Source of the DNA: Terriglobales bacterium
Lineage (GTDB): Bacteria; Acidobacteriota; Terriglobia; Terriglobales; Acidobacteriaceae
Assembly: GCA_035651995.1 (NCBI GenBank)
Contig: DASRER010000021.1
Coordinates: forward strand, 1 to 64,000
Direction of reading: 5' to 3'
Length of the DNA stretch: 64,000 nt
Shown: in pieces, positions 54,868 to 63,628 of the stretch
Position numbering within the stretch: position 1 is the stretch's first letter
Layout of the letters: each line of letters opens with the position of its first letter
The notes under the pieces: generated by a model
The model's input: the letters and a program-made list of their open reading frames with translations, nothing else
The model's database searches: none
Told to the model about the DNA's origin: nothing
Position numbers and translations under genes: made by a program

Positions 54868-54953
54868 GCCGAACTGCCGAACTGCGGAATTGCCGAATCG
54901 GCGCGTGCCCGCATCCAATTCGGCAATTCGGCACTTCTGCAATTCGGCAATTT
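54868..54953. repeat. Large intergenic inverted word repeat (GCCGAATTGC type)
   Basis: GCCGAACTGCCGAACTGCGG and GGAATTGCCGAAT on the left are answered by ATTCGGCAATTCGGCAC and TGCAATTCGGCAAT on the right. Almost the whole spacer between the HU and M50 protease genes is involved, up to the ATG. Confidence 0.65.
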
Positions 54954-54954
54954 C

Positions 54955-55953
54955 ATGTCGGACCCCACGCCGCGTTTCCCGGTTTACGAAATCCAGCAAT
55001 ATCCCGAGATGGTGGTGGTATCACGGCCCAGGCCGCGGTACTGGTTGCATGGGCTGCTGCTCGGGCTGACGGTCCTGACCACGCTGACCGTGGGAGCGCG
55101 CCTGGAGCACAACTTCCTGCTCAATCTGCCGGCCTACGCGAGTGACGAAGACCTGTTTCCTTTCTTGTGGGCGCTGCGCAGTCCCGGCCGGCTGCTGATG
55201 GGCGTGCCGTTCTCGGCGTCGCTGCTGCTCATCCTGCTGGCGCACGAGATGGGACACTACGTTTCCTGCCTGCGCTATCGGGTGGCGGCCACGCTGCCAT
55301 TCTTCATCCCCGCGCCCACGCTCATCGGCACGCTGGGCGCCTTTATCCGGATCAAGGGACCGATCCGCTCGCGTCGCGCGTTGTTCGACATCGGCATTGC
55401 CGGGCCGATCGCCGGATTCGTTGTCGCGCTGCCCATTCTGTTCCTTTCCCTGGCCATCTCGCGTCCGGCGCCGGGCATGGGAGACAGCGACGTGCAGTTC
55501 GGGTTCCCGCTCATCTTTGCGATGGCGCATCGGCTGCTGGGTGGCGCCGGGGCAGCTGTGCCGCTGGCGCAGTTCAACCTGCATCCCATGGCGCGCGCCG
55601 CCTGGGTCGGCATGTTCGCCACCGCGCTCAACCTGCTCCCCGGCGGACAGCTCGACGGCGGACACATCGTCTACTCGCTCTGGCCGCGCGCCCACCGCTA
55701 CATTTCCTGGCTCACCGTCGGAATTCTGCTGCCCATGGGCAAGTCGCTGTGGGCGGGATGGCTGGTGTGGGCCGTGCTGCTCACCGCCAGCGGCATGCGG
55801 CATCCGCGCATCGGGCCCGCCTCTCCGCGCTTTCTGTTCGGCGATGAAGATGATCCCTGGCCGAAGCTGGGACGAGCGCGCTGGCTGTTGGCCGCGCTTG
55901 CGCTCGTGATGCTGGCGCTCACCTTCATGCCCCAGCCGATCGCGGGTCTGTAG
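54955..55953 (+). CDS. M50-family intramembrane zinc metalloprotease
   Basis: A 332-residue polytopic protease of the site-2 type. The zinc ligands are in LLAHEMGHYVS (HExxH) and the third ligand in GGQLDGGHIVYSL (LDGG). About six transmembrane segments surround them. Such proteases cut membrane-bound regulators or signal remnants. No PDZ domain is present, as in the shorter subfamily. The substrate is unknown. Confidence 0.9.
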   Translation: MSDPTPRFPVYEIQQYPEMVVVSRPRPRYWLHGLLLGLTVLTTLTVGARLEHNFLLNLPAYASDEDLFPFLWALRSPGRLLMGVPFSASLLLILLAHEMGHYVSCLRYRVAATLPFFIPAPTLIGTLGAFIRIKGPIRSRRALFDIGIAGPIAGFVVALPILFLSLAISRPAPGMGDSDVQFGFPLIFAMAHRLLGGAGAAVPLAQFNLHPMARAAWVGMFATALNLLPGGQLDGGHIVYSLWPRAHRYISWLTVGILLPMGKSLWAGWLVWAVLLTASGMRHPRIGPASPRFLFGDEDDPWPKLGRARWLLAALALVMLALTFMPQPIAGL

Positions 55954-55960
55954 GAGTTCA

Positions 55961-56032
55961 GTTCACGGTTTACAGTCCACAGTCCGGAGTGAAAGCGGGC
56001 TTGGTTGAACTGTAAACTGTAAACTGTGAACT
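55961..56032. repeat. Intergenic inverted word repeat (AACTGTAAACTG type)
   Basis: GTTCAGTTCACGGTTTACAGT on the left is answered by AACTGTAAACTGTAAACTG and TGAAC on the right. The right arm includes the GTG start codon of the hydrolase gene at 56026, so the structure could hide or set the start site. Confidence 0.65.
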
Positions 56033-57057
56033 TGTTCCACCATGCAATTCTGCTGCTCGCGTGCGTTGCCGCGCTGCATGCCCAGATTCCCGTACCCCCG
56101 GCCGCGTCGGCCCCGTCTTCCACCGGCTCCCACACCGATAGCGCAGATGTCGCCGAGCTCGCCTCGAACTTCGCCTACGATCCTGAAGAGCCGGCCGACG
56201 TGAAGCAGGTCTCGGCCGAGCGTCGCGATGGCGTGATGCTCTATGACATCACCTACGCCAGTCCGCGCGGCGGACGCGTGCCCGCCTACGTCGTCATCCC
56301 GCGCGGCAAAGGTCCATTTCCGGCCATCCTGTGGGCTCACTGGATGATGGCCGGCTCGCCGCTGCGCAATCGCAACGAGTTCCTGGAGGAAGCGCTGGTG
56401 ATGGCGCGCGCCGGCGCCGCCTCGCTGCTGCTCGACGCGCCGCTGGTGCGTCCCCATGTGAAGGAAGACGACGACCCGATGAGCACGCAGGGCATCTACG
56501 CCTCGCAGCAGGAGGTGCTCGACTTCCGCCGCGGCATCGACGTGCTCACCGCGCGCTACAACGTCGACGCCAGGCGTATCGCCTTCGTCGGGCACAGCTT
56601 CGGCGCGCACGTGGGCGCCATTCTGCTGCCGCTCGACCGCCGCGTGAAGGCGGCGGTGCTCATGGCCGGCGGCTTCGCCGACGAAGAGTATGTCTTCCGC
56701 CCCGACGCCGGCCAGAAAATGCAGACCCTGCGCGACCGCTACGGCGACGAAAAGGTCCGCGAGTTCCTGCACAAATATCGGTGGGACGATCCGGTCTACT
56801 ACGTTGGCCACTCCAGCCCGGCCTTCGTGTTCCTGCAGTTCGGCAAACAGGACCCGCCTATCCCGGAACCCCTCGCCCGCCACTACTTCCAGATGTTCGG
56901 CGATCCCAAGAAGCTCGCCTTGTACGACGCCGGACACGCCCTCGACGCCGCCGCGCGACGGGACCGGGCGCAGTTCCTGCGGGAGCAGTTGGGATTGGGT
57001 GACGTGGAGACGGCGGCGCTCGACAAGATCCCCCAACTCAACGGAAAGCCCAATTGA
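56026..57057 (+). CDS. Exported alpha/beta hydrolase, dienelactone-hydrolase-like
   Basis: A 343-residue protein with a signal peptide (MNLFHHAILLLACVAALHAQ) if it begins at the GTG at 56026. The nucleophile elbow FVGHSFGAHVG holds the Ser, an Asp lies in GKQDPPIPEP and a His in YDAGHALDAAA, together a plausible catalytic triad. The PRGKGPFPAILWAHW region is typical of DLH-like esterases. Substrate unknown. The start is weak because it lies in a repeat. Confidence 0.8.
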   Translation: MNLFHHAILLLACVAALHAQIPVPPAASAPSSTGSHTDSADVAELASNFAYDPEEPADVKQVSAERRDGVMLYDITYASPRGGRVPAYVVIPRGKGPFPAILWAHWMMAGSPLRNRNEFLEEALVMARAGAASLLLDAPLVRPHVKEDDDPMSTQGIYASQQEVLDFRRGIDVLTARYNVDARRIAFVGHSFGAHVGAILLPLDRRVKAAVLMAGGFADEEYVFRPDAGQKMQTLRDRYGDEKVREFLHKYRWDDPVYYVGHSSPAFVFLQFGKQDPPIPEPLARHYFQMFGDPKKLALYDAGHALDAAARRDRAQFLREQLGLGDVETAALDKIPQLNGKPN

Positions 57058-57236
57058 ACGCCTTCGGACTGTGAGTGCTGTTTGCTGGACGCACGAGCAA
57101 GTCTTTTTCGCTTTCCTGAATCAAAGCAGCTCAACGAACATCCAAGCTCCAAACCAGTTGCTCGAACGTTCTTCCCGTGGGGACGCGTGGCCGCGACCCA
57201 CTCCCGAACGATCCCGAACGATGAGGAGCTGCGATC

Positions 57237-58367
57237 ATGCGGAAGAAGTGTGTGCTGTTGGGCCTCGTTTTGCCGATTGCGCTGTTGCTCGCCGGCTGTA
57301 GTGGCGCTGTTCACGTTGGGGGAGGCAATACCGGCGGCGGTCCGCAACACTCGCGGTTCGTCTACGTGGTGAACACGGTCTCGTCGAGCGTCTCGGGATT
57401 CTCGGTGAATCCGGTGAACGGCTCGCTGGCGCCGGTGGGGCCCGATGTTCCCGCCGAGGCCAACCGCACGCCCAGCTACGCCGCGGTCACGCCGTCTTCC
57501 AGCTTTCTTTATGTCGCGAATACCGGCGGCAACACGGTCTCCGGCTACAGCATCAACGGCATCACCGGAGCGCTCACGCCGCTGGACCCGCCCGCGTTCG
57601 TCACCCAGGGTGACACGCAGCCGTTCGGCATTGCCATCGATCCCGCTGGAACGCACCTCTACACCGCAAACCAGAGCAGCGTCTCGGCATTCAACATCAG
57701 CCCACTGACCGGCGCGCTCACGCCGGTGCAGGGGACGCCGGTAGCAGTGACCGGTTTCAACGCGCTCCCGGAACAGCTCAAGGTCACCGCGAACGGGAAA
57801 TTCCTGTACGTGACGAATGGCCCGGCGAACAGCGTCTCCGGATACACCTTCAACAACGCCGGCCTGCCGGTTTCGATCGGCGCACCCTTTGCCGCCGGCA
57901 ATTTTCCCCTCGCACTCGTAATCGATCCCTCAAGCCGCTTCCTTTACGTTTTCAATATCGGCTCGCACGATATTTCCGCGTTCAGCATCAGCGCGACGAC
58001 GGGCGCGCTCACGCCGATTGCAATTCCCATCGTGCTGCCCACGAGCTGCCGCAGCGCCGAGCTGGCGGTGGACAAGGATTCCAGGTTCCTGTTCGCGACC
58101 TGTCAGGAGCTGAACACGGTCGCCCAATTCAACATTGACGCCATCACCGGCGCCCTCAGCCAGGTGAACACCACGCTGGTCACGAGCGGCGCTCCGCACG
58201 GCATCGCGCTCGACGCGTCCGGTTCATTCGCTTACGTCACGCTTAGTAACGTGGCGCAGGTCCAGACGGCAAACGTCGCCGCCAACGGCGCGATGACGGC
58301 CGCGACGGTTGCGCCGGCAACCACAGGCGCCAATCCCATCGGTGTGGTGGTGGCGGGGACGCAGTAA
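57237..58367 (+). CDS. Lipoprotein with seven-bladed lactonase-like beta-propeller
   Basis: A 376-residue lipoprotein (LLAGC near residue 21) whose mature part has blade repeats: FVYVVNTVSSSVSGFSV, FLYVANTGGNTVSGYSI, HLYTANQSSVSAFNI, FLYVTNGPANSVSGYTF, FLYVFNIGSHDISAFSI, FLFATCQELNTVAQFNI and FAYVTLSNVAQVQTANV. This is the YncE/lactonase (6-phosphogluconolactonase-like) propeller. It is probably an outer-membrane or periplasmic binding protein. There is no catalytic evidence for lactonase activity. Confidence 0.85.
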   Translation: MRKKCVLLGLVLPIALLLAGCSGAVHVGGGNTGGGPQHSRFVYVVNTVSSSVSGFSVNPVNGSLAPVGPDVPAEANRTPSYAAVTPSSSFLYVANTGGNTVSGYSINGITGALTPLDPPAFVTQGDTQPFGIAIDPAGTHLYTANQSSVSAFNISPLTGALTPVQGTPVAVTGFNALPEQLKVTANGKFLYVTNGPANSVSGYTFNNAGLPVSIGAPFAAGNFPLALVIDPSSRFLYVFNIGSHDISAFSISATTGALTPIAIPIVLPTSCRSAELAVDKDSRFLFATCQELNTVAQFNIDAITGALSQVNTTLVTSGAPHGIALDASGSFAYVTLSNVAQVQTANVAANGAMTAATVAPATTGANPIGVVVAGTQ

Positions 58368-58466
58368 GCGCGTGGAAGCGTGTGTTTCTCAAGTTGGCCG
58401 CGCCGCTCACGCCGGCGCGACGGCCCTGCGGCGAAAAACAAGAAACGTGAAAACGGAAAACGGCAG

Positions 58467-60890
58467 TCAGAGCAGCGACTGCGCGTCCACGTCCACGACC
58501 AGGTTGCCGCGGGAGATCTTTTTCTCGGCCGCGAAGGCGACCAGCGACCGCAGGGCCGCGTTCAGCGCCTGCCGGCTCTCCGACTTCACCAGGAAGTGAT
58601 AGCGGTAGTCGCGCTTCAGGCGCACGATCGGCGCCGGCGCCGGCCCGAGCACGCGCACTTTCGGCAGACGTCGCGCCTCGAACCATTTGCCCACAGCGCC
58701 CGTGATCGTCAGCGCTTCGTCGAGCTTGCCGCTGCGTACCAGCACGTTCGCAACCGACGTGAACGGCGGATAGTGCATCCAGCGCCGAAAACGGATTTCC
58801 TTCTCGAAAAATCCCGGGTAGTCGTGCTGCGCCGCGTACTGGATGGCGTAGTGATCGGGAAAGTAAGTCTGCAGGATGACCTTGCCCGGCGTGGTCCCGC
58901 GTCCGGCGCGGCCGGCGACCTGCGTGAGCAGTTGGAAAGTGCGTTCTGCGGCGCGGAAGTCGGGAAAGCCCAGCGCGTGGTCGGCGCCGAGAATGCCGAC
59001 CAGCGTGACGCCGTGCACGTCGTGCCCCTTGGCGATCATCTGCGTGCCCACGAGGATGTCAATTTCTCCGGCATGCATACGGTTGAGCACGCGCTCGAAG
59101 TCGTTGCGCCCGCGCACCGTGTCGCGGTCGAGCCGCGCGATGCGGGCCTGCGGGAACAGCCCGTGCAGCAGCTCTTCCAGGCGCTCCGAGCCGGCGCCGA
59201 GAAATTGCACGTACTCGCTGCCGCACCTGGGGCACGTTTGCGGCACGCCGCGGGTAAAGCCGCAGTAGTGGCACTCGAGGCGCATCTTGCGCAGGTGGTG
59301 CGTCATTGAAATCGCGCAATTCTTACATTGCACCGTCTCGCCGCAGGCGCGGCACAGCACCACCGGCGCGTAACCGCGGCGATTGAGCAGCACCAGCGTC
59401 TGCTCGTTGCGCTCCAGGCGCGCGGCGATCTCGGCGTGCAGGCGCTGCGAGACCACCTGCTCGCTGCCCGCTTCGCGGAACGCCGCGCGCATGTCCACGA
59501 TCTCGACTTCCGGCAGCGGACGCTGTTCCACCCGCTGGCGCAACTGGATGAGCGCGTACTTGCTTTCGCGCGCGTTGTGGAACGATTCCATCGCCGGCGT
59601 CGCCGAGCCGAGCACAACCGCCGCTCCGCCCAGCTTGCCGCGCATGATGGCCACGTCGCGCGCGTGGTAGCGCGGCGTTTCCTCCTGCTTGTAGGACGAA
59701 TCGTGCTCCTCATCCACCACGATCAGCGCCAGGTCGCGCACCGGCGCGAACACGGCCGAACGCGTCCCGACGGCGATGCGCGCGTCGCCCGCGCGCAGCC
59801 GCCGCCACTGTTCGGCACGCTCGTCGTCGCTCAGCGCCGAGTGCAGGATGGCAACCTGGTCACCGAATGCTTCTGCCAGCTCGGCGGCGGCCGCAGGCGT
59901 GAGTCCGATTTCCGGGACGAGCAGCAGCGCGCCGCGTCCGGAATCAAGCACGTGCTGCATGGCTGCGAGATACACGGCGGTTTTTCCCGAGCCGGTCACG
60001 CCGTGCAGCAGCGAAACAGAAAATCCGGAACCGGCAGCCTTGGTGGTCCGCGCCAGCGCCTCCTGCTGCGCGGCGTTCAGCTCCAGCACGCGCGGCTTGC
60101 GCTTCAGCGACGACACTTCGAAACCGGCCGGCTCTTCGACAATGGCAATCAGCCCGCGGCGGACGAGTCCTTCGGCTGAGCTGCGCGGCACGTCCAGGCG
60201 CAGCACTTCTTCCCACGGCAGCCGTCCGCCGGCCTTGGCCAGCGTCTCGACCAGACGCCGCTGATTGTCGTTCAGCTTGCCTTCGGCGCTGGCCAGCGTC
60301 GCGAACTTCACCGTGCGCGCCGCGTCGCGCACGCGCGACACGTCTTCGCGCACGATCCAGCGCTTGCGCATCATGCCTTCGAGCAGCTTGCGGGTTGCGC
60401 CGGTGGCCGAGCGCAGCGCCTGCTCGCGCGAGGGGCCGCGATCCGCCAAGTGGTCGAGCACGCTGTACTCGGCGTCTTGCTCCTCGGCGGTGAGCCTGGT
60501 CCGGCGCGACGAGCCGCCGGTTGCGCCCGCGTGCAGCGCCATCAGGCCGTCGTCGGTGATCCGATACTGCTTAGCGCGGCTCACCTCGGCGCTCAGCGGC
60601 AGCATGGCGCGGAACACTTCTCCGATTGGCGCCAGGTAGTAATCGGCGATCCACGCCGCCAGCTTCATGAGCTGCGGAGCGAGCACCGGCGCGGCGTCGA
60701 GGACGTTGAGCACGTCCTTGATCGCGACCGGCGGCGGCGCATCGTGCAGCTTGACCACCACGCCCGGCAGCCGCTCGCTGCGGAAGGGAACCAGCACGCG
60801 CCCGCCCACGACCGGTTCGGCGCCGTTCACGCGGTACGTGAACACCGCGTCGAGCGGCACCGGAAGGGCGACGTCGCAGTAGGCGGGCAT
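58467..60890 (-). CDS. priA: Primosomal protein N' (replication restart helicase)
   Basis: An 807-residue helicase that reloads the replisome at stalled forks. The Walker [13 protein letters not shown] and the DEEH box (VVDEEHDSSYKQEE) are intact. A zinc-binding domain of paired Cys (CRACGETVQCKNC, CHYCGF, CPRCGSEY) lies between helicase lobes. Length is typical. It ends the minus-strand housekeeping cluster that includes a UDG, coaBC and rpoZ. Confidence 0.97.
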   Translation of the reverse strand: MPAYCDVALPVPLDAVFTYRVNGAEPVVGGRVLVPFRSERLPGVVVKLHDAPPPVAIKDVLNVLDAAPVLAPQLMKLAAWIADYYLAPIGEVFRAMLPLSAEVSRAKQYRITDDGLMALHAGATGGSSRRTRLTAEEQDAEYSVLDHLADRGPSREQALRSATGATRKLLEGMMRKRWIVREDVSRVRDAARTVKFATLASAEGKLNDNQRRLVETLAKAGGRLPWEEVLRLDVPRSSAEGLVRRGLIAIVEEPAGFEVSSLKRKPRVLELNAAQQEALARTTKAAGSGFSVSLLHGVTGSGKTAVYLAAMQHVLDSGRGALLLVPEIGLTPAAAAELAEAFGDQVAILHSALSDDERAEQWRRLRAGDARIAVGTRSAVFAPVRDLALIVVDEEHDSSYKQEETPRYHARDVAIMRGKLGGAAVVLGSATPAMESFHNARESKYALIQLRQRVEQRPLPEVEIVDMRAAFREAGSEQVVSQRLHAEIAARLERNEQTLVLLNRRGYAPVVLCRACGETVQCKNCAISMTHHLRKMRLECHYCGFTRGVPQTCPRCGSEYVQFLGAGSERLEELLHGLFPQARIARLDRDTVRGRNDFERVLNRMHAGEIDILVGTQMIAKGHDVHGVTLVGILGADHALGFPDFRAAERTFQLLTQVAGRAGRGTTPGKVILQTYFPDHYAIQYAAQHDYPGFFEKEIRFRRWMHYPPFTSVANVLVRSGKLDEALTITGAVGKWFEARRLPKVRVLGPAPAPIVRLKRDYRYHFLVKSESRQALNAALRSLVAFAAEKKISRGNLVVDVDAQSLL

Positions 60891-60914
60891 CGTTCAGAGA
60901 TTAACGCGGGCGCG

Positions 60915-61102
60915 GAGAAAACACCTACCACAGACACAGAGGCACAGAGAAAAAAGAGAAGTCATGCTGAGCGGCGGACGCCCGCCAAAACGGGCCGGAG
61001 TCGAAGCATCCCTACCCGACCCGTGAATATCGGGCGAGGGTAGGGGTCCTTCGACTCGCCTTCGCAGCCGCTCAGGTTTCGCTCAGGATGACGATGGAAA
61101 AA
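60915..61102. repeat. Intergenic inverted word repeat (GTCATGCTGAGCGG type)
   Basis: GTCATGCTGAGCGGCGG and CGAAGCATCCCTACCCGACCC are answered by GGGTAGGGGTCCTTCGACTCG and CCGCTCAGG with CTCAGGATGAC. It lies between the UDG gene end and the priA start, making a tall imperfect hairpin. A related GGATGAC-ending motif is at 14541 and 23641. Confidence 0.6.
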
Positions 61103-61114
61103 CGGCGTTAGCCG

Positions 61115-61897
61115 TCAGCCCTTCGCCGGCGCCTTCAGCCCCAGCTCGCGCATGACCATTTGCAAGTCCTTCCACGTCTCCGCCTTCTGCCGTGGATCGC
61201 GCAGCAGGTACGCCGGGTGATATGTGACGGCGAGCTTCACCGGCTCGGGCGGCGGACCCTGATCGGAAGAGTGAAGTGGCGGCGTGATCTCGTAGAAGCG
61301 TCCGCGCAGGTTGCTCATCGAGTCATTCAGGCCCAGCAGATACTTCGCCGCGGTCGCGCCGAGCGCCACAATCACCTTGGGCCGGATCGCCGCGATCTGC
61401 CGCATCAGGAACGGCCCGCAGGTGTCGCACTCGTCGCGCTCCGGCGTGCGGTTCCCCGGAGGCCGGCACTTGACCACGTTGGCGATGTAGACGTCCGAGC
61501 GCTTCAGCCCCATGGCGCCGATCATGTTGTTCAGCAGTTGCCCGGCGCGGCCCACGAACGGCTCGCCTTGCGCATCTTCGTCGGCGCCCGGGCCTTCGCC
61601 CACGAACATCAATTCGGCATGCGGATTTCCCACGCCGAACACGATGTTGGTGCGCCGCGCGTGCAGGCGGCAGCGCCGGCAGTCAGTGCCGATGTCGTCG
61701 CGGATGAGTTGGAGCACGCCGTCGGCCGTCGGCCGTGCGTCGTCGACTACCGGGCGGCTCACGCTTGTAGCGGCGGGCGCCTCGCCCGCCGGCACTGATT
61801 CCGGACGCGCAACTTCCCGGCGATACAGTTCGTAGATGCCAAGGTCGCGGTAGAAGCGCACGCGGGCGGCGATAGCGGATTTCAGATCAGAGTCCAT
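61115..61897 (-). CDS. udg: Uracil-DNA glycosylase, family 4
   Basis: A 260-residue glycosylase that removes uracil from DNA. The [4Fe-4S]-binding Cys are in [10 protein letters not shown] and CDTCGPF, and the motif [21 protein letters not shown] matches family 4 motif I. From residue 1 to about 60 there is an extra N-terminal segment. The start at 61897 (ATG) is chosen; the upstream ATG at 61924 would add nine residues. It lies between coaBC and priA on the same strand. Confidence 0.93.
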   Translation of the reverse strand: MDSDLKSAIAARVRFYRDLGIYELYRREVARPESVPAGEAPAATSVSRPVVDDARPTADGVLQLIRDDIGTDCRRCRLHARRTNIVFGVGNPHAELMFVGEGPGADEDAQGEPFVGRAGQLLNNMIGAMGLKRSDVYIANVVKCRPPGNRTPERDECDTCGPFLMRQIAAIRPKVIVALGATAAKYLLGLNDSMSNLRGRFYEITPPLHSSDQGPPPEPVKLAVTYHPAYLLRDPRQKAETWKDLQMVMRELGLKAPAKG

Positions 61898-61924
61898 GAA
61901 GTTGGATGCGAGGGCCTTTGGCAC

Positions 61925-62028
61925 TTAGCGATTGGCATTTTGCCCCTCCACTCTTCGAGCGCGCGAGCACAAACCCGCACGGCCAAATGCTAATTGCTAA
62001 ATGCTAATTGCTAAATGCTAATTGCCGC
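61925..62028. repeat. Intergenic inverted word repeat (AAATGCTAATTGCT type)
   Basis: GGCACTTAGCGATTGGC and ATTTTGCC on the left are answered by GGCCAAATGCTAATTGC and three tandem AAATGCTAATTGCT words on the right. It fills the space between coaBC and the UDG gene, up to the coaBC stop. Confidence 0.65.
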
Positions 62029-63239
62029 TACCTCGTGGCTGGCTGCTTCGTCTTGAGCCTCACCACCGCGTCGAGTACGCGCTGCGCGACCTCAAACTTG
62101 GTGTTTTCGGGGACCTCGGTTGTCCCCTCGGCTGTGATGATGGTGACCGCGTTGCGCTCGGAGTCGAAGCCAATGTCCTTGCGCGAAACGTCATTCACCA
62201 CAACCGCGTCAATTTTCTTCGAGGCGAGCTTCTTGCGCGCGTTCTCGATTACGTTTTCGGTTTCGGCGGCGAAGCCGATCAGCAGCCGCGAGCCGGCCTG
62301 CGCCGCGGCTTCGGCCAGGATGTCTTCCGTCGGTTCCAGCTCAATGTTCAGCTCCGCGCTGCTGCGCTTCAGCTTGTGTCCGGAGACGGCGCGCGGCCGG
62401 TAGTCGGCCACCGCAGCGGCCTTGATGACGATAGTCGCTTCCGGAATGCGATCGAGCACGGCGCGGCGCATTTGCTCGGTTGTTTCTACATTCACAATCT
62501 CAGCGCCGCTGGGCGGCGCAATCGCCACCGGCCCGGAGACGACAATCACGCGCGCGCCGCGGCGCAGGGCAGCTTCGGCCAGCGCGTATCCCATCCTGCC
62601 GCTGGAGCGATTGCCGATGTAGCGCACCGGGTCAATCGGCTCGCGCGTCGGCCCGGCGGTGATCAGCACAGTCTCGCCCTTCAAATCTTGTCTGGCGCCG
62701 AGCGCTTCCATCACCGCGCCGACAATCGCTTCGTTGCCGGCCAGCCGTCCCGGCCCGATCATCCCGCAGGCCTGGTAACCCGAACCCGGCTCCACCACGC
62801 GAACGCCGCGCTTTTCCAGCAGCGCGATGTTGGCGCGCGTCGCCGGGTTCTGCCACATGTTGATGTTCATCGCCGGCGCTACCACGACCGGAGCGGTTGC
62901 GGCGAGAAAAACTGTCGTCAGGAAATCGTCGGCCAGTCCGTGCGCGAATTTCGCCAGAACGTCGGCTGTCGCGGGCGCCACCAGCAGCGCGTCGAGCGAC
63001 TGCGCGATGGCGATGTGCTCCACCGCGGCGTCGGTGTCCGGGTCGCGGCCCGGAGCAGGGAACAGGTCGGTGATCACCTTCTCGCCCGAGAGCGCGGCAA
63101 ACGTCAGCGGGCGCACGAACTCCTGCGCGCCGCGCGTCATGATCACCTGCACGCGCACGCCGCGGTCCTGCAAAAGGCGCAGAATTTCCGCCGCTTTGTA
63201 GGCCGCTATGCCGCCGCTGACGCCGAGCCCGACCTTCAT
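62028..63239 (-). CDS. coaBC: Bifunctional phosphopantothenoylcysteine decarboxylase/synthase
   Basis: A 403-residue two-domain enzyme making 4'-phosphopantetheine for coenzyme A. The N-terminal flavin-dependent CoaC domain (about 1-190) has PAMNINMWQNPA and the catalytic Cys in GSGYQACGMIG. The C-terminal CoaB domain (about 195-403) has NRSSGRMGYALAEAA and KAAAVADYRP. It follows rpoZ by about 138 bases on the same strand, a common gene order. Confidence 0.97.
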   Translation of the reverse strand: MKVGLGVSGGIAAYKAAEILRLLQDRGVRVQVIMTRGAQEFVRPLTFAALSGEKVITDLFPAPGRDPDTDAAVEHIAIAQSLDALLVAPATADVLAKFAHGLADDFLTTVFLAATAPVVVAPAMNINMWQNPATRANIALLEKRGVRVVEPGSGYQACGMIGPGRLAGNEAIVGAVMEALGARQDLKGETVLITAGPTREPIDPVRYIGNRSSGRMGYALAEAALRRGARVIVVSGPVAIAPPSGAEIVNVETTEQMRRAVLDRIPEATIVIKAAAVADYRPRAVSGHKLKRSSAELNIELEPTEDILAEAAAQAGSRLLIGFAAETENVIENARKKLASKKIDAVVVNDVSRKDIGFDSERNAVTIITAEGTTEVPENTKFEVAQRVLDAVVRLKTKQPATR

Positions 63240-63377
63240 GCAGTGATTGTACCTTTCAGAAGCAGCAATCCCAATTTACAGGATGATCCGACGCCGGCGA
63301 CTGATTCATCGGCGCCCGGGCACACCACGACGCCAACGTAAGTAGCAGGAATACGAGAGAGGAAGGACTAGGTACTG

Positions 63378-63611
63378 CTAGCTCTGCGACATGGCGCGGT
63401 CGAGCATTTCGCTCACCACTTCGACCGGGCGCTTGGCCGGCTCCAGCGTCCACTTCACTTTGCCGGCCTTGATCTCTTCGCGCGCGATGCGGCAAGGCTT
63501 GCGCGACGAAATTTCAACCATGGGCCGTGCGCCCGACTGGATCTGGCGCGCGCGACGTGCCGCCACCAGGATGTAGCGGTAGTTGCTGTCGAATCCATCC
63601 ATCAACTTCAT
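63378..63611 (-). CDS. rpoZ: DNA-directed RNA polymerase omega subunit
   Basis: A 77-residue subunit that helps assemble RNA polymerase and can bind (p)ppGpp. I chose the ATG at 63611 (GAGGAAG upstream); an upstream TTG would add five residues. The start MKLMDGFDSNYRYILVAARRARQI and the PCRIAREEI helix match short bacterial omega proteins. It lies 17 bases after the gmk stop codon, so they are cotranscribed. Confidence 0.93.
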   Translation of the reverse strand: MKLMDGFDSNYRYILVAARRARQIQSGARPMVEISSRKPCRIAREEIKAGKVKWTLEPAKRPVEVVSEMLDRAMSQS

Positions 63612-63628
63612 GTTCTTCCTCGTCAACT

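Noticed and set aside
54868-62028. CRISPR array made of the tandem words
   Set aside because: The words are too short, degenerate and spaced without unique spacers, and no cas gene is present.
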